Assembly: GCF_000775575.1 (NCBI RefSeq)
Contig: NZ_JRGN01000223.1
Span: forward strand, 1 to 50,503
Length of the DNA stretch: 50,503 bases
Direction of reading: 5' to 3'
From: Planococcus sp. CAU13
GTDB lineage: Bacteria > Bacillota > Bacilli > Bacillales_A > Planococcaceae
Shown here piece by piece: positions 41,739-50,481 of the stretch. Numbering within the stretch: position 1 is the first letter of the stretch; each line of letters opens with the position of its first letter. The translations under genes and the position numbers were made by a program. The notes under the pieces were generated by a model. That model was given only the letters and a program-made list of their open reading frames with translations. It was not told the origin of the DNA and ran no database searches.

Positions 41739-44700
41739 AATCTTTCGAATATTTGTTAGTTCGACATTCTCGGATTTAAAGCATGAAAGAACCGTTCTAC
41801 AACGCCATGTTTTCCCTGAATTACAAAGATTGTGCGAGTCATATGGGGCTAAGTTTCAAGCTATTGATTTACGCTGGGGAGTCAGTGAGGAAGCTCAGCT
41901 TGATCACAAAACACTAGAAATTTGTTTAAATGAGCTGCAACGGTGTAAAGAACTCTCTCCAAGACCAAATTTTTTAATATTACTGGGAAATCGTTATGGT
42001 TGGCGTCCAATTCCGGCTGAAATCACAAAGCATGAATTCGATAAAATTATTCATTACTATAAATCTATCGATCTTGAAGGCTATCATTTGTTACAAGAAT
42101 GGTATAAAGAGGATTACAATCGACTTCCTATTTCTTATTGCTTGCAACCTCGCCAAGGAAAATATTCTGATTTTAATGAATGGAACATCATTGAGATGTC
42201 TTTAAGGCTGTTATTTGATCATGCTATTTCTTCACTTTCTTTACAAGAAAGCGAAGTAGGACGGTACTTAATTTCTGCCACCGAGCATGAGATTCAAGCA
42301 GGTGCTTTTCGACAAGAGGATGCCAAAGATCATGTTTTTGCATTTTTCCGAGAAATCCGAAATCTCTCTTCAGATTTTCTTGAAGCTGATTTTCAAGATA
42401 TCACTTCAGATGGAAAGCTAGACATTTTTGCTGAACGTCAATTAGACCAACTAAAAGAAAAAATTCGCTCGTTTTTACCTGGAGAGAATATCAAACAATA
42501 TTCTGTGAATTGGAACGGAACCGATATTGATACTTCTTATTTAATCTCATTCTGTCAAGATGTGATCAATCAATTAAAGCCCGTGATTGAGAAAGAATGT
42601 CTTACTATAGAAGAAAAGAGCATTAGGGAAGTAGAAAAAGAAAGGCATCAAAAATTTGGATTTGAGAGAGCTCGTAACTTTATCGGGAGAGACAACTTGT
42701 TTTCTCAAATTGAAGAAGCTATACCTAAAGCCGATTCGCCACTTGTTATCTTTGGAGAATCTGGTACTGGAAAAACCGCGTTTATGGCCGAACTATATAA
42801 TCGCTTAAATTCTAAGCATAGTCAGGGGATTGTTGTTCAGCGCTTTATAGGAGCTTCTGCTTTTGGTACAAATATAAAGGAATTATTAGAATCGGTTCTT
42901 ATTGAATTAACACCTGACCAGGAGAAAGAAATTTTTGCACTTACTGAAATTGACGAAATACTCCAACTGATGATAGAAGCTTTTAATAATGCTTCGAAAG
43001 AAAAGCCATACTACCTTCTAATTGATGGGGTAGACCATTTATCAGACAATCACCTCTTCCCTAAATGGTTCTCAGTAAAATTGCCAGAACATGTGCATTG
43101 TATTATTACAGTTGCTGTTGACCGCCCTGCTTTTTCGCTTATTGAAGGATTAGTTCCTAAGGGAAACCTTTTTCATATTGGACCATTAGAAGTAAATGAA
43201 GGAAGAAAGCTTCTAGAAGAATGGCTGACTGAACAATCTAGAACTCTTCAAGCAGATCAATTCCAAGTCGTGATGGAAGCTTTTGAAAAATGTCCGCTCC
43301 CGCTATTTTTAAAACTCGCTTTTGAAGAATCGAAACTTTGGAAATCCTACACAAAGGAGGTGGTAATTCAACCATCCATCTCAGAACTCATTGGACAGTT
43401 CCTAAAACGGATATCAGATAATTCTAACCATGGCTTTCAATTGGTAAGCCATGTTCTTGGTTTTATTGCGGCTTCTAAGAACGGGTTAGAGGAAACAGAA
43501 CTGCTTGAACTTTTGTCTGATACAGAAGAAGTTATGAATGATTTTCGAAAACGAGCAAAACATGAATTCATGGAGAATCATCTGCCTCCTGTCATATGGG
43601 TGCGTTTATTAAATGATATAGAACCTTACCTTATCGAGAAAATGGAGAATGGATCCCTAGTTTATAGCTTTTATCATCGTCAATTGGAATCTCGAGTGAA
43701 AGAAAGTTATTTAACAGTCGATTTTCATCAACGCTTAGCTGATTATTTTGATCGTAAACCTATTTTTTTAGACGAGCAGCAAACACTGCCCCATAGAAGA
43801 AAAGCGATTGAGATGCCGTTTCAGCTTTATCAGTTGAAAAATGCCGAGCGGTTTGAAAGTTTATTATTAAACCTTGACTTTATACAAGGTAAAATAGCAA
43901 GTTTGCTCTCACAAGATTTGTTAAATGATTTTTTCTTATTAAAACAATTGATGAAAGAGCAAGGCCTGGCAGTTGAAAGAGTTCAGGACATAGAAAGGTT
44001 TTGTCGTGTTAGACATACCTTACTTCTTCAACATCCTAATCGACTAAAGTTGTTCGCTCTGCAAATGCCTCACTCGTCATTTGCTTTTTTGGAGGCTACT
44101 CGCTGGCATGAAGAACGAGGAGTCCCCTACTTAAAATCTTATGAATCGTCTAGTTATGAAAATCGATTGATTCATGCTTTTGATAGCGGAGATAAAGAGA
44201 GCTTAATCTGTCGGTTTCATCCTAATAAAGAACACTTATTAGTAATGAGTGATGATGTCGTTAAAATATGGGATATTCAAACTGGTGAAGAAGTATATCA
44301 ATTTCATCCGCAAATTGGAAATCTAATCGACCTTGATCTTGCTTATGACTCTTTTATTGGTGCCATTATTGGAGCAAATGGGTTAAGAATTTTTGATTTA
44401 AACTCTTATGAGGTTCAATGTGAGCAACAATTTAAGAAGAATCCTCTGCATACATCCCTTCATCCTAAAAGAAATTATGTAGCTGTAGGAGATGAAGAAG
44501 GAACTATATGGTTGATAAACTTTAAAAACGGTCAAAAAAAATACATTCCCTCTAAAGGAAGGAGTGTAGTGAAGCTACAGTGGCATCCAACCAAACTTCT
44601 TTTAGCAATATGGTATAGCAACGAAAGGATTCACCTTTGGGATGCAGAGAAAAATAGTGACACGCAAGTCCTTTATTCAGAATATCAAAATGCCACACCT

Positions 44701-46194
44701 GCTATACATACAGCAAAGTTTAGATCCTTATCTTTTAATCATGAATCGGACTTGTTATACGCAAGCCAAGATCATGGTCTAACTGTTTGGGATACTGCTC
44801 TTGGAATTCGTGTTAACAACACCGTCTCACTACCTAAAGGAAATCACCTAATTAAGGGAAATCTTGTTTTCTCAGTTTTTTATGACCATCATTTAAAGGT
44901 ATGGGATATAGAAGGCTATACTCACTATTTGGAAGATCATCAACATTTCCAACTCCACCAATATGCTGATGTTTATAATGGCTTATTAGTTGTGATGACT
45001 CTAAATGGAAGAATTTTAATTTGGGACCTCACCGAAATCAGCATCAATCATGAAGAAATGAAAATCAAGATGCTTAATGAAAGTATTGGCTGGGTAGTAA
45101 CCCCTGTAGTTTCTGGAATTTTTAACGACGTGGCACCCAATTTAATAGATTGGCTTTTTCGTTCTTCTCTTTCAAAAAGTATTTCAGAGAGAACACAAAA
45201 TAGCATCAATTTTTGGGATTACAAGGTTTCATCCGTAAATATATCTTCTAAATTCAACTATATTACTTCAGGACATCTAGGAGGATTTTTACAGATTTCT
45301 GATATTAATAAAAATACGGTTACCCAATTTAGACCATATAAAACAGGACCCATTATATATGTAGATTGGTCCTATGATGATGCCCTTGTTTTCTATGGAA
45401 CTACTCAAAAAGCTTGGGTTATGGACTCAAAAGGTAAGCTTAAAATGACAATTAAGAGGGATGGAGGAATCCTTAGTGGTAGTTGGTCATCTACTAAAAA
45501 ACAGCTCCTTCTCCTCGATTGTGAGGGAACGGTGGAGTTAATCGATTTTGATGAAAATTGGAACCAGCGATGGCCACTGGATGTTGAGGGCACATCACAT
45601 ATTACTGCAAGCTGGAGCAATAGTGGCAGGTATTTTACTATCTGCAATCGTCATGTTTTTTGTGTATTCGAGGTACTAAGGAATTCGAACCCAAAGTTAA
45701 TCCTACAGGGAAAAAGCACTAGCCTGATACATTCAGTGACCTGGAGCCCCGATGATACTTGGATGACCATCATTGGTACAAATTACGAATGCGTTTTGGT
45801 TAATTCAAGCACTACCGATATACAATCTAAATTTAAGATTATTGATGAAAGAGAACTGAAAACGCACCACAACTATTATAAACAGGTTCTGACATCACCA
45901 GTTTCTCGAATTCAATTTTTAGAAGACCTTTTACTAGAACAAGGAAATACAAGTGACTTAGAACAATATATCCGCATGTTCCCATTCCAATTGTTAGTCT
46001 CATGGAATGAGGAACAGAACAAAATAGCATTCTCCTACGGAGTTTGGGTGACTGTGCTAATGCTGGAACAACCAGCTAGAAGTGTCGACGGCTATGTGGT
46101 TGAAGGAGTATATGGCCTGAGATGGGAAAATGATGAATTATATGTACTTACCGGAGATAAAATTCGGGAAAAAAGGTATTTATTGGTCACTTAA
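41722..46194 (+). CDS. Giant STAND ATPase: DUF4062 - NACHT-like NTPase - WD40
   Basis: 1490 residues. The N-terminal DUF4062 domain (about 5-110) shows IFRIFVSSTFSDLKHER, IDLRWGVSEEAQ and GNRYGWRPIP. The NTPase follows: Walker A GESGTGKT (345-352), Walker B YLLIDGVDHL (about 431-440) and helical ARC-like regions to about 790. The C-terminal about 650 residues form a WD40 propeller or two; at least six WD motifs are visible (VVKIWDIQ, IHLWDAE, LTVWDTA, LKVWDIE, ILIWDLT, INFWDYK). This layout is that of NLR-like STAND proteins, in which the repeat region senses a signal, the NTPase oligomerises and the N-terminus is effector or adaptor. The ATG at 41722 has GAGGG 6 nt upstream. A terminator follows. 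A defence role is inference. Confidence 0.9.
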   Translation: MPRSSKIFRIFVSSTFSDLKHERTVLQRHVFPELQRLCESYGAKFQAIDLRWGVSEEAQLDHKTLEICLNELQRCKELSPRPNFLILLGNRYGWRPIPAEITKHEFDKIIHYYKSIDLEGYHLLQEWYKEDYNRLPISYCLQPRQGKYSDFNEWNIIEMSLRLLFDHAISSLSLQESEVGRYLISATEHEIQAGAFRQEDAKDHVFAFFREIRNLSSDFLEADFQDITSDGKLDIFAERQLDQLKEKIRSFLPGENIKQYSVNWNGTDIDTSYLISFCQDVINQLKPVIEKECLTIEEKSIREVEKERHQKFGFERARNFIGRDNLFSQIEEAIPKADSPLVIFGESGTGKTAFMAELYNRLNSKHSQGIVVQRFIGASAFGTNIKELLESVLIELTPDQEKEIFALTEIDEILQLMIEAFNNASKEKPYYLLIDGVDHLSDNHLFPKWFSVKLPEHVHCIITVAVDRPAFSLIEGLVPKGNLFHIGPLEVNEGRKLLEEWLTEQSRTLQADQFQVVMEAFEKCPLPLFLKLAFEESKLWKSYTKEVVIQPSISELIGQFLKRISDNSNHGFQLVSHVLGFIAASKNGLEETELLELLSDTEEVMNDFRKRAKHEFMENHLPPVIWVRLLNDIEPYLIEKMENGSLVYSFYHRQLESRVKESYLTVDFHQRLADYFDRKPIFLDEQQTLPHRRKAIEMPFQLYQLKNAERFESLLLNLDFIQGKIASLLSQDLLNDFFLLKQLMKEQGLAVERVQDIERFCRVRHTLLLQHPNRLKLFALQMPHSSFAFLEATRWHEERGVPYLKSYESSSYENRLIHAFDSGDKESLICRFHPNKEHLLVMSDDVVKIWDIQTGEEVYQFHPQIGNLIDLDLAYDSFIGAIIGANGLRIFDLNSYEVQCEQQFKKNPLHTSLHPKRNYVAVGDEEGTIWLINFKNGQKKYIPSKGRSVVKLQWHPTKLLLAIWYSNERIHLWDAEKNSDTQVLYSEYQNATPAIHTAKFRSLSFNHESDLLYASQDHGLTVWDTALGIRVNNTVSLPKGNHLIKGNLVFSVFYDHHLKVWDIEGYTHYLEDHQHFQLHQYADVYNGLLVVMTLNGRILIWDLTEISINHEEMKIKMLNESIGWVVTPVVSGIFNDVAPNLIDWLFRSSLSKSISERTQNSINFWDYKVSSVNISSKFNYITSGHLGGFLQISDINKNTVTQFRPYKTGPIIYVDWSYDDALVFYGTTQKAWVMDSKGKLKMTIKRDGGILSGSWSSTKKQLLLLDCEGTVELIDFDENWNQRWPLDVEGTSHITASWSNSGRYFTICNRHVFCVFEVLRNSNPKLILQGKSTSLIHSVTWSPDDTWMTIIGTNYECVLVNSSTTDIQSKFKIIDERELKTHHNYYKQVLTSPVSRIQFLEDLLLEQGNTSDLEQYIRMFPFQLLVSWNEEQNKIAFSYGVWVTVLMLEQPARSVDGYVVEGVYGLRWENDELYVLTGDKIREKRYLLVT

Positions 46195-46208
46195 CCACAC
46201 AAAAAAAG

Positions 46209-46247
46209 CAATAGATTGTCCTTAATGAGCAGGCAACCTATTGTTTC
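46209..46247. terminator. Bidirectional terminator behind the STAND gene
   Basis: CAATAG-A-TTG ... CAA-C-CTATTG with T-rich flanks on both strands, between convergent genes. Confidence 0.6.
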
Positions 46248-46918
46248 TTGCTAAAAAAAATATGATTTTCATAAAGGGGTTCACCAGGCAAAACAACATT
46301 CTCTTCGATTCGCATAATTTGTTTCGTATTTGGTAAATACGTAATAATAACTGGTTGATTCTTCAATTCTTTCATACGATTGATTGTTTTTATATATTCA
46401 GATCTACTAGCAAAATAGGCAGTTTGGAAGGCTTGTTGGTTAACCTTAAATTCTATTGCGTACCGATTTATCTTTTCAGGTGAATTGGACGGTAATTGCC
46501 CGTAAAAACCATGTCCAAACACACCTAGATATTTTTCGTTTATAGTAGCTAAATGCGTTATTGATCCTTCCATCTGTACTGGTATATCGTCTTTCAAGAT
46601 TTCACCATAATTTTTCGTTATCGAGTAACCTATAGTTGTCGGAAGAATAATGAAAATTGTAAGTAAGCCGATGAATAAAAATTGATTCCACCTAGTCGGA
46701 CCTCTTTCTTTTCGAAGGGCATAAAGTTTCCCACTAAAAAAGGTACTTACTATAAACAAGGGATACAACACCAAGATTTTTTCGATAGATAAAAATTGAT
46801 AAATCAAATGAGTGTTATAGAAAAATAGAAGGGATGTAGCAAATAACGGGAAAATCAAAAAGGTAATTATAATGAATAAAAAATGTACACTTCGATAATA
46901 AACTATGTGGGTATGCAA
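46238..46918 (-). CDS. Uncharacterised membrane protein, opposite strand
   Basis: 226 residues with three or four N-terminal helices (about 12-35, 46-62 and 77-98) and a C-terminal soluble domain of about 115 residues (EGSITHLATINEKYLGVFG, then YAIEFKVNQQAF, then VIITYLPNTKQIMRIE). The TTG start at 46918 is supported by GGGGAGGTGATT 7 nt upstream. It is the only gene of the island on the minus strand, so it is controlled separately. The C-terminal layout recalls proteins with a DUF3592-like beta domain, but I cannot name it. Confidence 0.75.
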   Translation of the reverse strand: MHTHIVYYRSVHFLFIIITFLIFPLFATSLLFFYNTHLIYQFLSIEKILVLYPLFIVSTFFSGKLYALRKERGPTRWNQFLFIGLLTIFIILPTTIGYSITKNYGEILKDDIPVQMEGSITHLATINEKYLGVFGHGFYGQLPSNSPEKINRYAIEFKVNQQAFQTAYFASRSEYIKTINRMKELKNQPVIITYLPNTKQIMRIEENVVLPGEPLYENHIFFSKKQ

Positions 46919-47000
46919 TTAATCACCTCCCCTGGCTAGTATGTTTTTATAATAATGTAATTTTTTCCAATAGTAAAGATATATAGAAAGAGAGGACACT

Positions 47001-47378
47001 ATGGTTTATCTCACTTTTTTTCTCCGAAATATTCTCATGACATTCTGTTTCATTGCTATAATTTTTATTATCTTAGGAATCGTGATTTTTGAGATTGTTT
47101 TGATTATATTACCGATTTTATTTCTTTTAATAATGTTTTTTGTTTCTCGTGCTATTGATAAGAGGACTGTAAAGATTCATTATGTAAAGAAATCTGAGAG
47201 GAAAAAAAGATTTGACCAAGTTATAAGAATTGGTTTAATTCTTTTATTTATTATATCCTCTTCATTATTTGTTTATGATATTGCAACGGATCAGCCTGGT
47301 TCTCTATTTTTGTATGGAATGACTCTAATGCTATTTTCCGGAAGTGCAATTATCCAATCGTTTTTAAGATGGCAGTAA
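47001..47378 (+). CDS. Small membrane protein
   Basis: 125 residues, extremely rich in Ile, Leu and Phe. Helices lie at about 8-28, 30-48, 73-91 and 100-117, with a basic loop KIHYVKKSERKKRF in the middle (about 58-71). The start has AGAGAGGAC 5 nt upstream. It stands in front of the RyR gene, separated by about 140 nt. No family recognised; AT-rich like its neighbours. Confidence 0.75.
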   Translation: MVYLTFFLRNILMTFCFIAIIFIILGIVIFEIVLIILPILFLLIMFFVSRAIDKRTVKIHYVKKSERKKRFDQVIRIGLILLFIISSSLFVYDIATDQPGSLFLYGMTLMLFSGSAIIQSFLRWQ

Positions 47379-47520
47379 TTTAAATACAACAGTAAATAAA
47401 GAAATTTATAGTAAAGGCATGGGAGGCATAGTATATTCTGTCTCATCGAGCAACAAAATTTACAATAAGTCAAAAAAAAAAGAATATATGTTGAAAAAAG
47501 ATATGGAAAGGAGAATGATT

Positions 47521-47811
47521 TTGTACTCATATCACCCGAAACCCGTGGATACATCAAAAATAAAACTTCCCGAAGAAATTCAAAATTTACAAGAGATGTT
47601 AGCTGAGAACATTCATGAAATATGGTCTTCACAACGAGTCCAGCAAGGTTGGAGGTATGGTCCGAAGCGAGATGACGTAAAAAAAGAGCATCCAAATCTT
47701 GTTCCCTATAATAATCTTACTGAAGAAGAAAAGGATTATGATCGATATACCGCCATGGAAACGTTAAAAACTATTCTTTCAATGGGTTACACCATTGAAA
47801 GAACTAAATGA
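47521..47811 (+). CDS. Stand-alone RyR-domain protein
   Basis: 96 residues made up almost wholly of one RyR (ryanodine receptor repeat) domain. It reads YHPKPVDTSKIKLPEEIQN, the helix NIHEIWSSQRVQQGWRYGPK, then EHPNLVPYNNLTEEEKDYDR and TLKTILSMGY, all typical of the domain. I chose the TTG at 47521, 7 nt behind AAAGGAG; an ATG at 47515 is almost on that site and an ATG at 47419 adds 34 low-complexity residues. In prokaryotes RyR domains are proposed ligand-binding modules in conflict and nucleotide-signalling systems (Aravind group). It lies 29 nt before a membrane protein that carries a second RyR domain. Confidence 0.85.
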   Translation: MYSYHPKPVDTSKIKLPEEIQNLQEMLAENIHEIWSSQRVQQGWRYGPKRDDVKKEHPNLVPYNNLTEEEKDYDRYTAMETLKTILSMGYTIERTK

Positions 47812-47840
47812 TTTTATCATTTTAAAAAAGGGGGAATTAT

Positions 47841-49802
47841 GTGAATGAGATTAGACGTAGAGTAATCAAGTTTGAAATCTTTAGTATAATAATGGCCCTG
47901 TTACTCTCAATCGCTTATTATCAATTTGAAACTTTTTCTTTCCCGCTGTTATTTATATTACTCATAAACATATTTTTTGCCTCTATTTTAATTTGGTTTA
48001 TTCCTATCTACACATTTCAACTACAGCTAATTTTATTAGCTGTCTCCACAGGTGTTTATGGATTTATGAACTATACATCTCCGGGACTACATATTAGTTT
48101 TCTAGATGCCCTATATTACAGTATCCGTTTATTCTTCTTTAATACGGATACTGTGGTTGTTCAAAATGCTGGATGGTTTTCATCTTATCCACTGTCAATT
48201 GAAATTGCACGTTGGTCTGCAGCCTTATATACCTTGTATGCGCTCTTCACAATAGCCAAGAAGCTATTTGGTCAATCTTTTCGATTATTTTGGTACCAAT
48301 TATTTGGTAACCATTATGTCATTTATGGTTTCCATAAGGATACGAAAATTTTGATTGAAAATTTAATAAGTGAAAGAAAAAGTATCGTAGTGGTTACAGA
48401 AGAAATTTCAGAAAATGATAAGCACTACTTGGAAGGACTTGGCGTCATTGTCTTACCACACAATGGCAATAACGGAAAAAGCTTTAGAAAAAGTCGCTTA
48501 AAACGAGCTGCCTATTATCTGATTTTCCATGAAAACGACACAAAAAATTTAGATGAACTAATTTCTTTAAAAGAAAATTTTTTTAAAGAGCAATCAATGA
48601 GTAAATTTCCGAACTTAAAAATTTATCTTCATTTAACCCATCAGGGTTCCTTCGATATTTTCGATAAATATGTAGCTAAAATCAAGGCCGAAAACAGAGA
48701 AAATGACACAGTACCAACTTTCTTAAAAGATTATATTCCGGTTCGTATCATTAATTCGTACAGACTTGTTGCTGAAAAATTTTGGGATGATAATCCTTTA
48801 TACCAAGGTTATGAAGAACGGGCTCGTGATGTCAACGGACCACCATTTCATTTAGCAATTATTGGTTTTGATGATATAGGTAAGTCTATCTTTATAGAAG
48901 CCTTGGAACGTGCACATTTCCTAAACAGAAACAAATTACAAGCCACCATTCTTGATCAAGAAGCATCTAAAAAAGAGCGGCATTTCAATAAAAGATATAA
49001 CAAGACATCTCACATAGCTGAGTTAAAATTTCAAGATTTTGAATTGGAGTCTGATGTTTTGTATGAAACATCATTTACACAGGCTACTCACATAATTATT
49101 AGTTTACCGGACGATTCGACCAATATTACCCTAGGAATGGATCTGGCAAAGAAGTTTCCGGAAACACCTATCTATATAAAGATTTCAAATGAAGCACTTA
49201 TCAGTAACTGGCTTCATATTGATAATAATGAGTTTAAAAATATCATTTGTTTTGGGGATAAGAATCATATCTTAAGTAGCCAGTACTTTGTCAATGAACA
49301 AATGGACCAAGCAGCTAAAATGGTGCATGGAAATTACATTAAAGAAAAAGGAAAAGGCGTACCGTCTAAGTGGGATATGTTAGACGATTTCAGTAAAGAA
49401 TCTAATCGGAAGCAAGTTTCTCATGCTTTGACAAAAATTGTATTAGCAGGTTATAAACCTGTAAAAAAACTAAAGCCTGATGATGTGGAAATCACTCCCG
49501 AAGTGTTTGGACAACAGATTAATTCTGTGCTTCATGACTTAGCGGTAGTTGAACATCAGCGTTGGAATGCTTTTCATTATATACGGGGGTGGGACCGGTA
49601 TAATAACATCCACAAGAACCATTGGAAGGATAAAAAAAATAAACTTCATGGTTGTATTGCTCCTTTTGAGGACCTTCCATTAATAAGTAATATAGTTTTG
49701 GAAAAAGATCATACCTCTTTTGAGGAATACGATTATCAAACAATCAAAAATCTTTATCAAACTATTGTAGAGCGGCTTGGTTATAAAATTGTTAAGGGCT
49801 GA
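47841..49802 (+). CDS. Channel-like membrane protein with RCK/TrkA-like domains and C-terminal RyR
   Basis: 653 residues. The N-terminal part (about 1-150) has five helices. The segment FLDALYYSIRLFFFNTDTVV before the last helix looks like the pore helix and filter region of ion channels, but it lacks the TVGYG potassium filter. Two Rossmann-like RCK/TrkA-N domains follow: NHYVIYGFHKDTKILIENLI (about 155) and FHLAIIGFDDIGKSIFIEAL (about 336) begin them. The C-terminal about 110 residues are a RyR domain (LAVVEHQRWNAFHYIRGWDR). The start GTG at 47841 is behind AAAGGGGG. This looks like a ligand-gated membrane effector; ion selectivity and ligand are unknown. Confidence 0.85.
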   Translation: MNEIRRRVIKFEIFSIIMALLLSIAYYQFETFSFPLLFILLINIFFASILIWFIPIYTFQLQLILLAVSTGVYGFMNYTSPGLHISFLDALYYSIRLFFFNTDTVVVQNAGWFSSYPLSIEIARWSAALYTLYALFTIAKKLFGQSFRLFWYQLFGNHYVIYGFHKDTKILIENLISERKSIVVVTEEISENDKHYLEGLGVIVLPHNGNNGKSFRKSRLKRAAYYLIFHENDTKNLDELISLKENFFKEQSMSKFPNLKIYLHLTHQGSFDIFDKYVAKIKAENRENDTVPTFLKDYIPVRIINSYRLVAEKFWDDNPLYQGYEERARDVNGPPFHLAIIGFDDIGKSIFIEALERAHFLNRNKLQATILDQEASKKERHFNKRYNKTSHIAELKFQDFELESDVLYETSFTQATHIIISLPDDSTNITLGMDLAKKFPETPIYIKISNEALISNWLHIDNNEFKNIICFGDKNHILSSQYFVNEQMDQAAKMVHGNYIKEKGKGVPSKWDMLDDFSKESNRKQVSHALTKIVLAGYKPVKKLKPDDVEITPEVFGQQINSVLHDLAVVEHQRWNAFHYIRGWDRYNNIHKNHWKDKKNKLHGCIAPFEDLPLISNIVLEKDHTSFEEYDYQTIKNLYQTIVERLGYKIVKG

Positions 49803-50107
49803 TTATTGCACTCTTAGAGCCGTGCTTTTTTGTGCGTTCTTAGAATTGTTACTCAATGTAGAAACCCATCAAAATATTTTAGTTTTTTACTATCAAAGAA
49901 TTATTAAGGAAACTAATGTCCATATTGTGCTTAAAACTTTAATATTGCTTAAGCACTGTAAATATAAAATGCTACAGAAGAAAATGGAGAGAAGAGAGGT
50001 TTTGATTAGCTTCTTCTCTCCATTTTTATACAAGCAACTTTCTATAAGTGTTAATATGTAAACCTAATTTTTTGTAATTTAGATTTTGAACCGAAAAGTT
50101 CATTATG
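49803..50107. other. Gap behind the RyR-channel gene
   Basis: No supported gene. The only clear element is the terminator hairpin at 49981-50030; an open plus-strand frame across it (49777-50061) has no start signal and is chance. Confidence 0.5.
49981..50030. terminator. Terminator behind the island genes
   Basis: AAAATGGAGAGAAGA, loop of about 17 nt, TCTTCTCTCCATTTTTATA. It can act on both strands, closing the RyR-channel gene and the broken gene at 50108-50375. Confidence 0.75.
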
Positions 50108-50375
50108 TTAAAAATCTTGCCAATCTTTCTCTTCTTGGTCATAATATTCTTTCGCGAAATTCATTGCTTCCTCAATAGTGTAATGGAGAGTATCACCTAA
50201 CACGTTAAGCTGTTCATCACAAGCAAGCAAACAAATAATATGCATTTTTCTGTTCATAATTACAAATTGGTAAAACAGTTATTTGCTCATTTTTATTATC
50301 TTCACATTCAACAAAATCAAAATGTTTGGTTCTTGTAAATTTAATTATCTCAGCACCATCAATCTCTTTCCTCAA
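50108..50375 (-). pseudogene. Small gene broken by a 4-bp duplication
   Basis: The minus strand starts at a TTG 8 nt behind GGGGAGAGG and reads KEIDGAEIIKFTRTKHFDFV ... LPICNYEQKNAYYLFAC, then shifts. The sequence GCTTGCTTG near 50218-50229 carries a tandem GCTT. With one copy removed the frame continues DEQLNVLGDTLHYTIEEAMN, then FAKEYYDQEEKDWQDF and a stop at 50108. The restored protein would have about 87 residues and no membrane segment. The family is not recognised. Confidence 0.65.
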
Positions 50376-50481
50376 TTTCCTTACCTCTCCCCTTTATGAT
50401 TTTTTACTTTAACAGAGCTAATTATTCAACTATACTCATTTCTTAAAAGGATAGAAATCTAATTCCGAAAATTAAAAGCGT

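Noticed and set aside
40363-49802. Calling the island a prophage or a classical restriction-modification locus
   Set aside because: No integrase, capsid, portal, methylase or endonuclease gene is visible in the window.
49777-50061. Plus-strand frame of 94 codons behind the channel-like gene
   Set aside because: It overlaps the terminator hairpin and the end of the channel-like gene and has no start signal.
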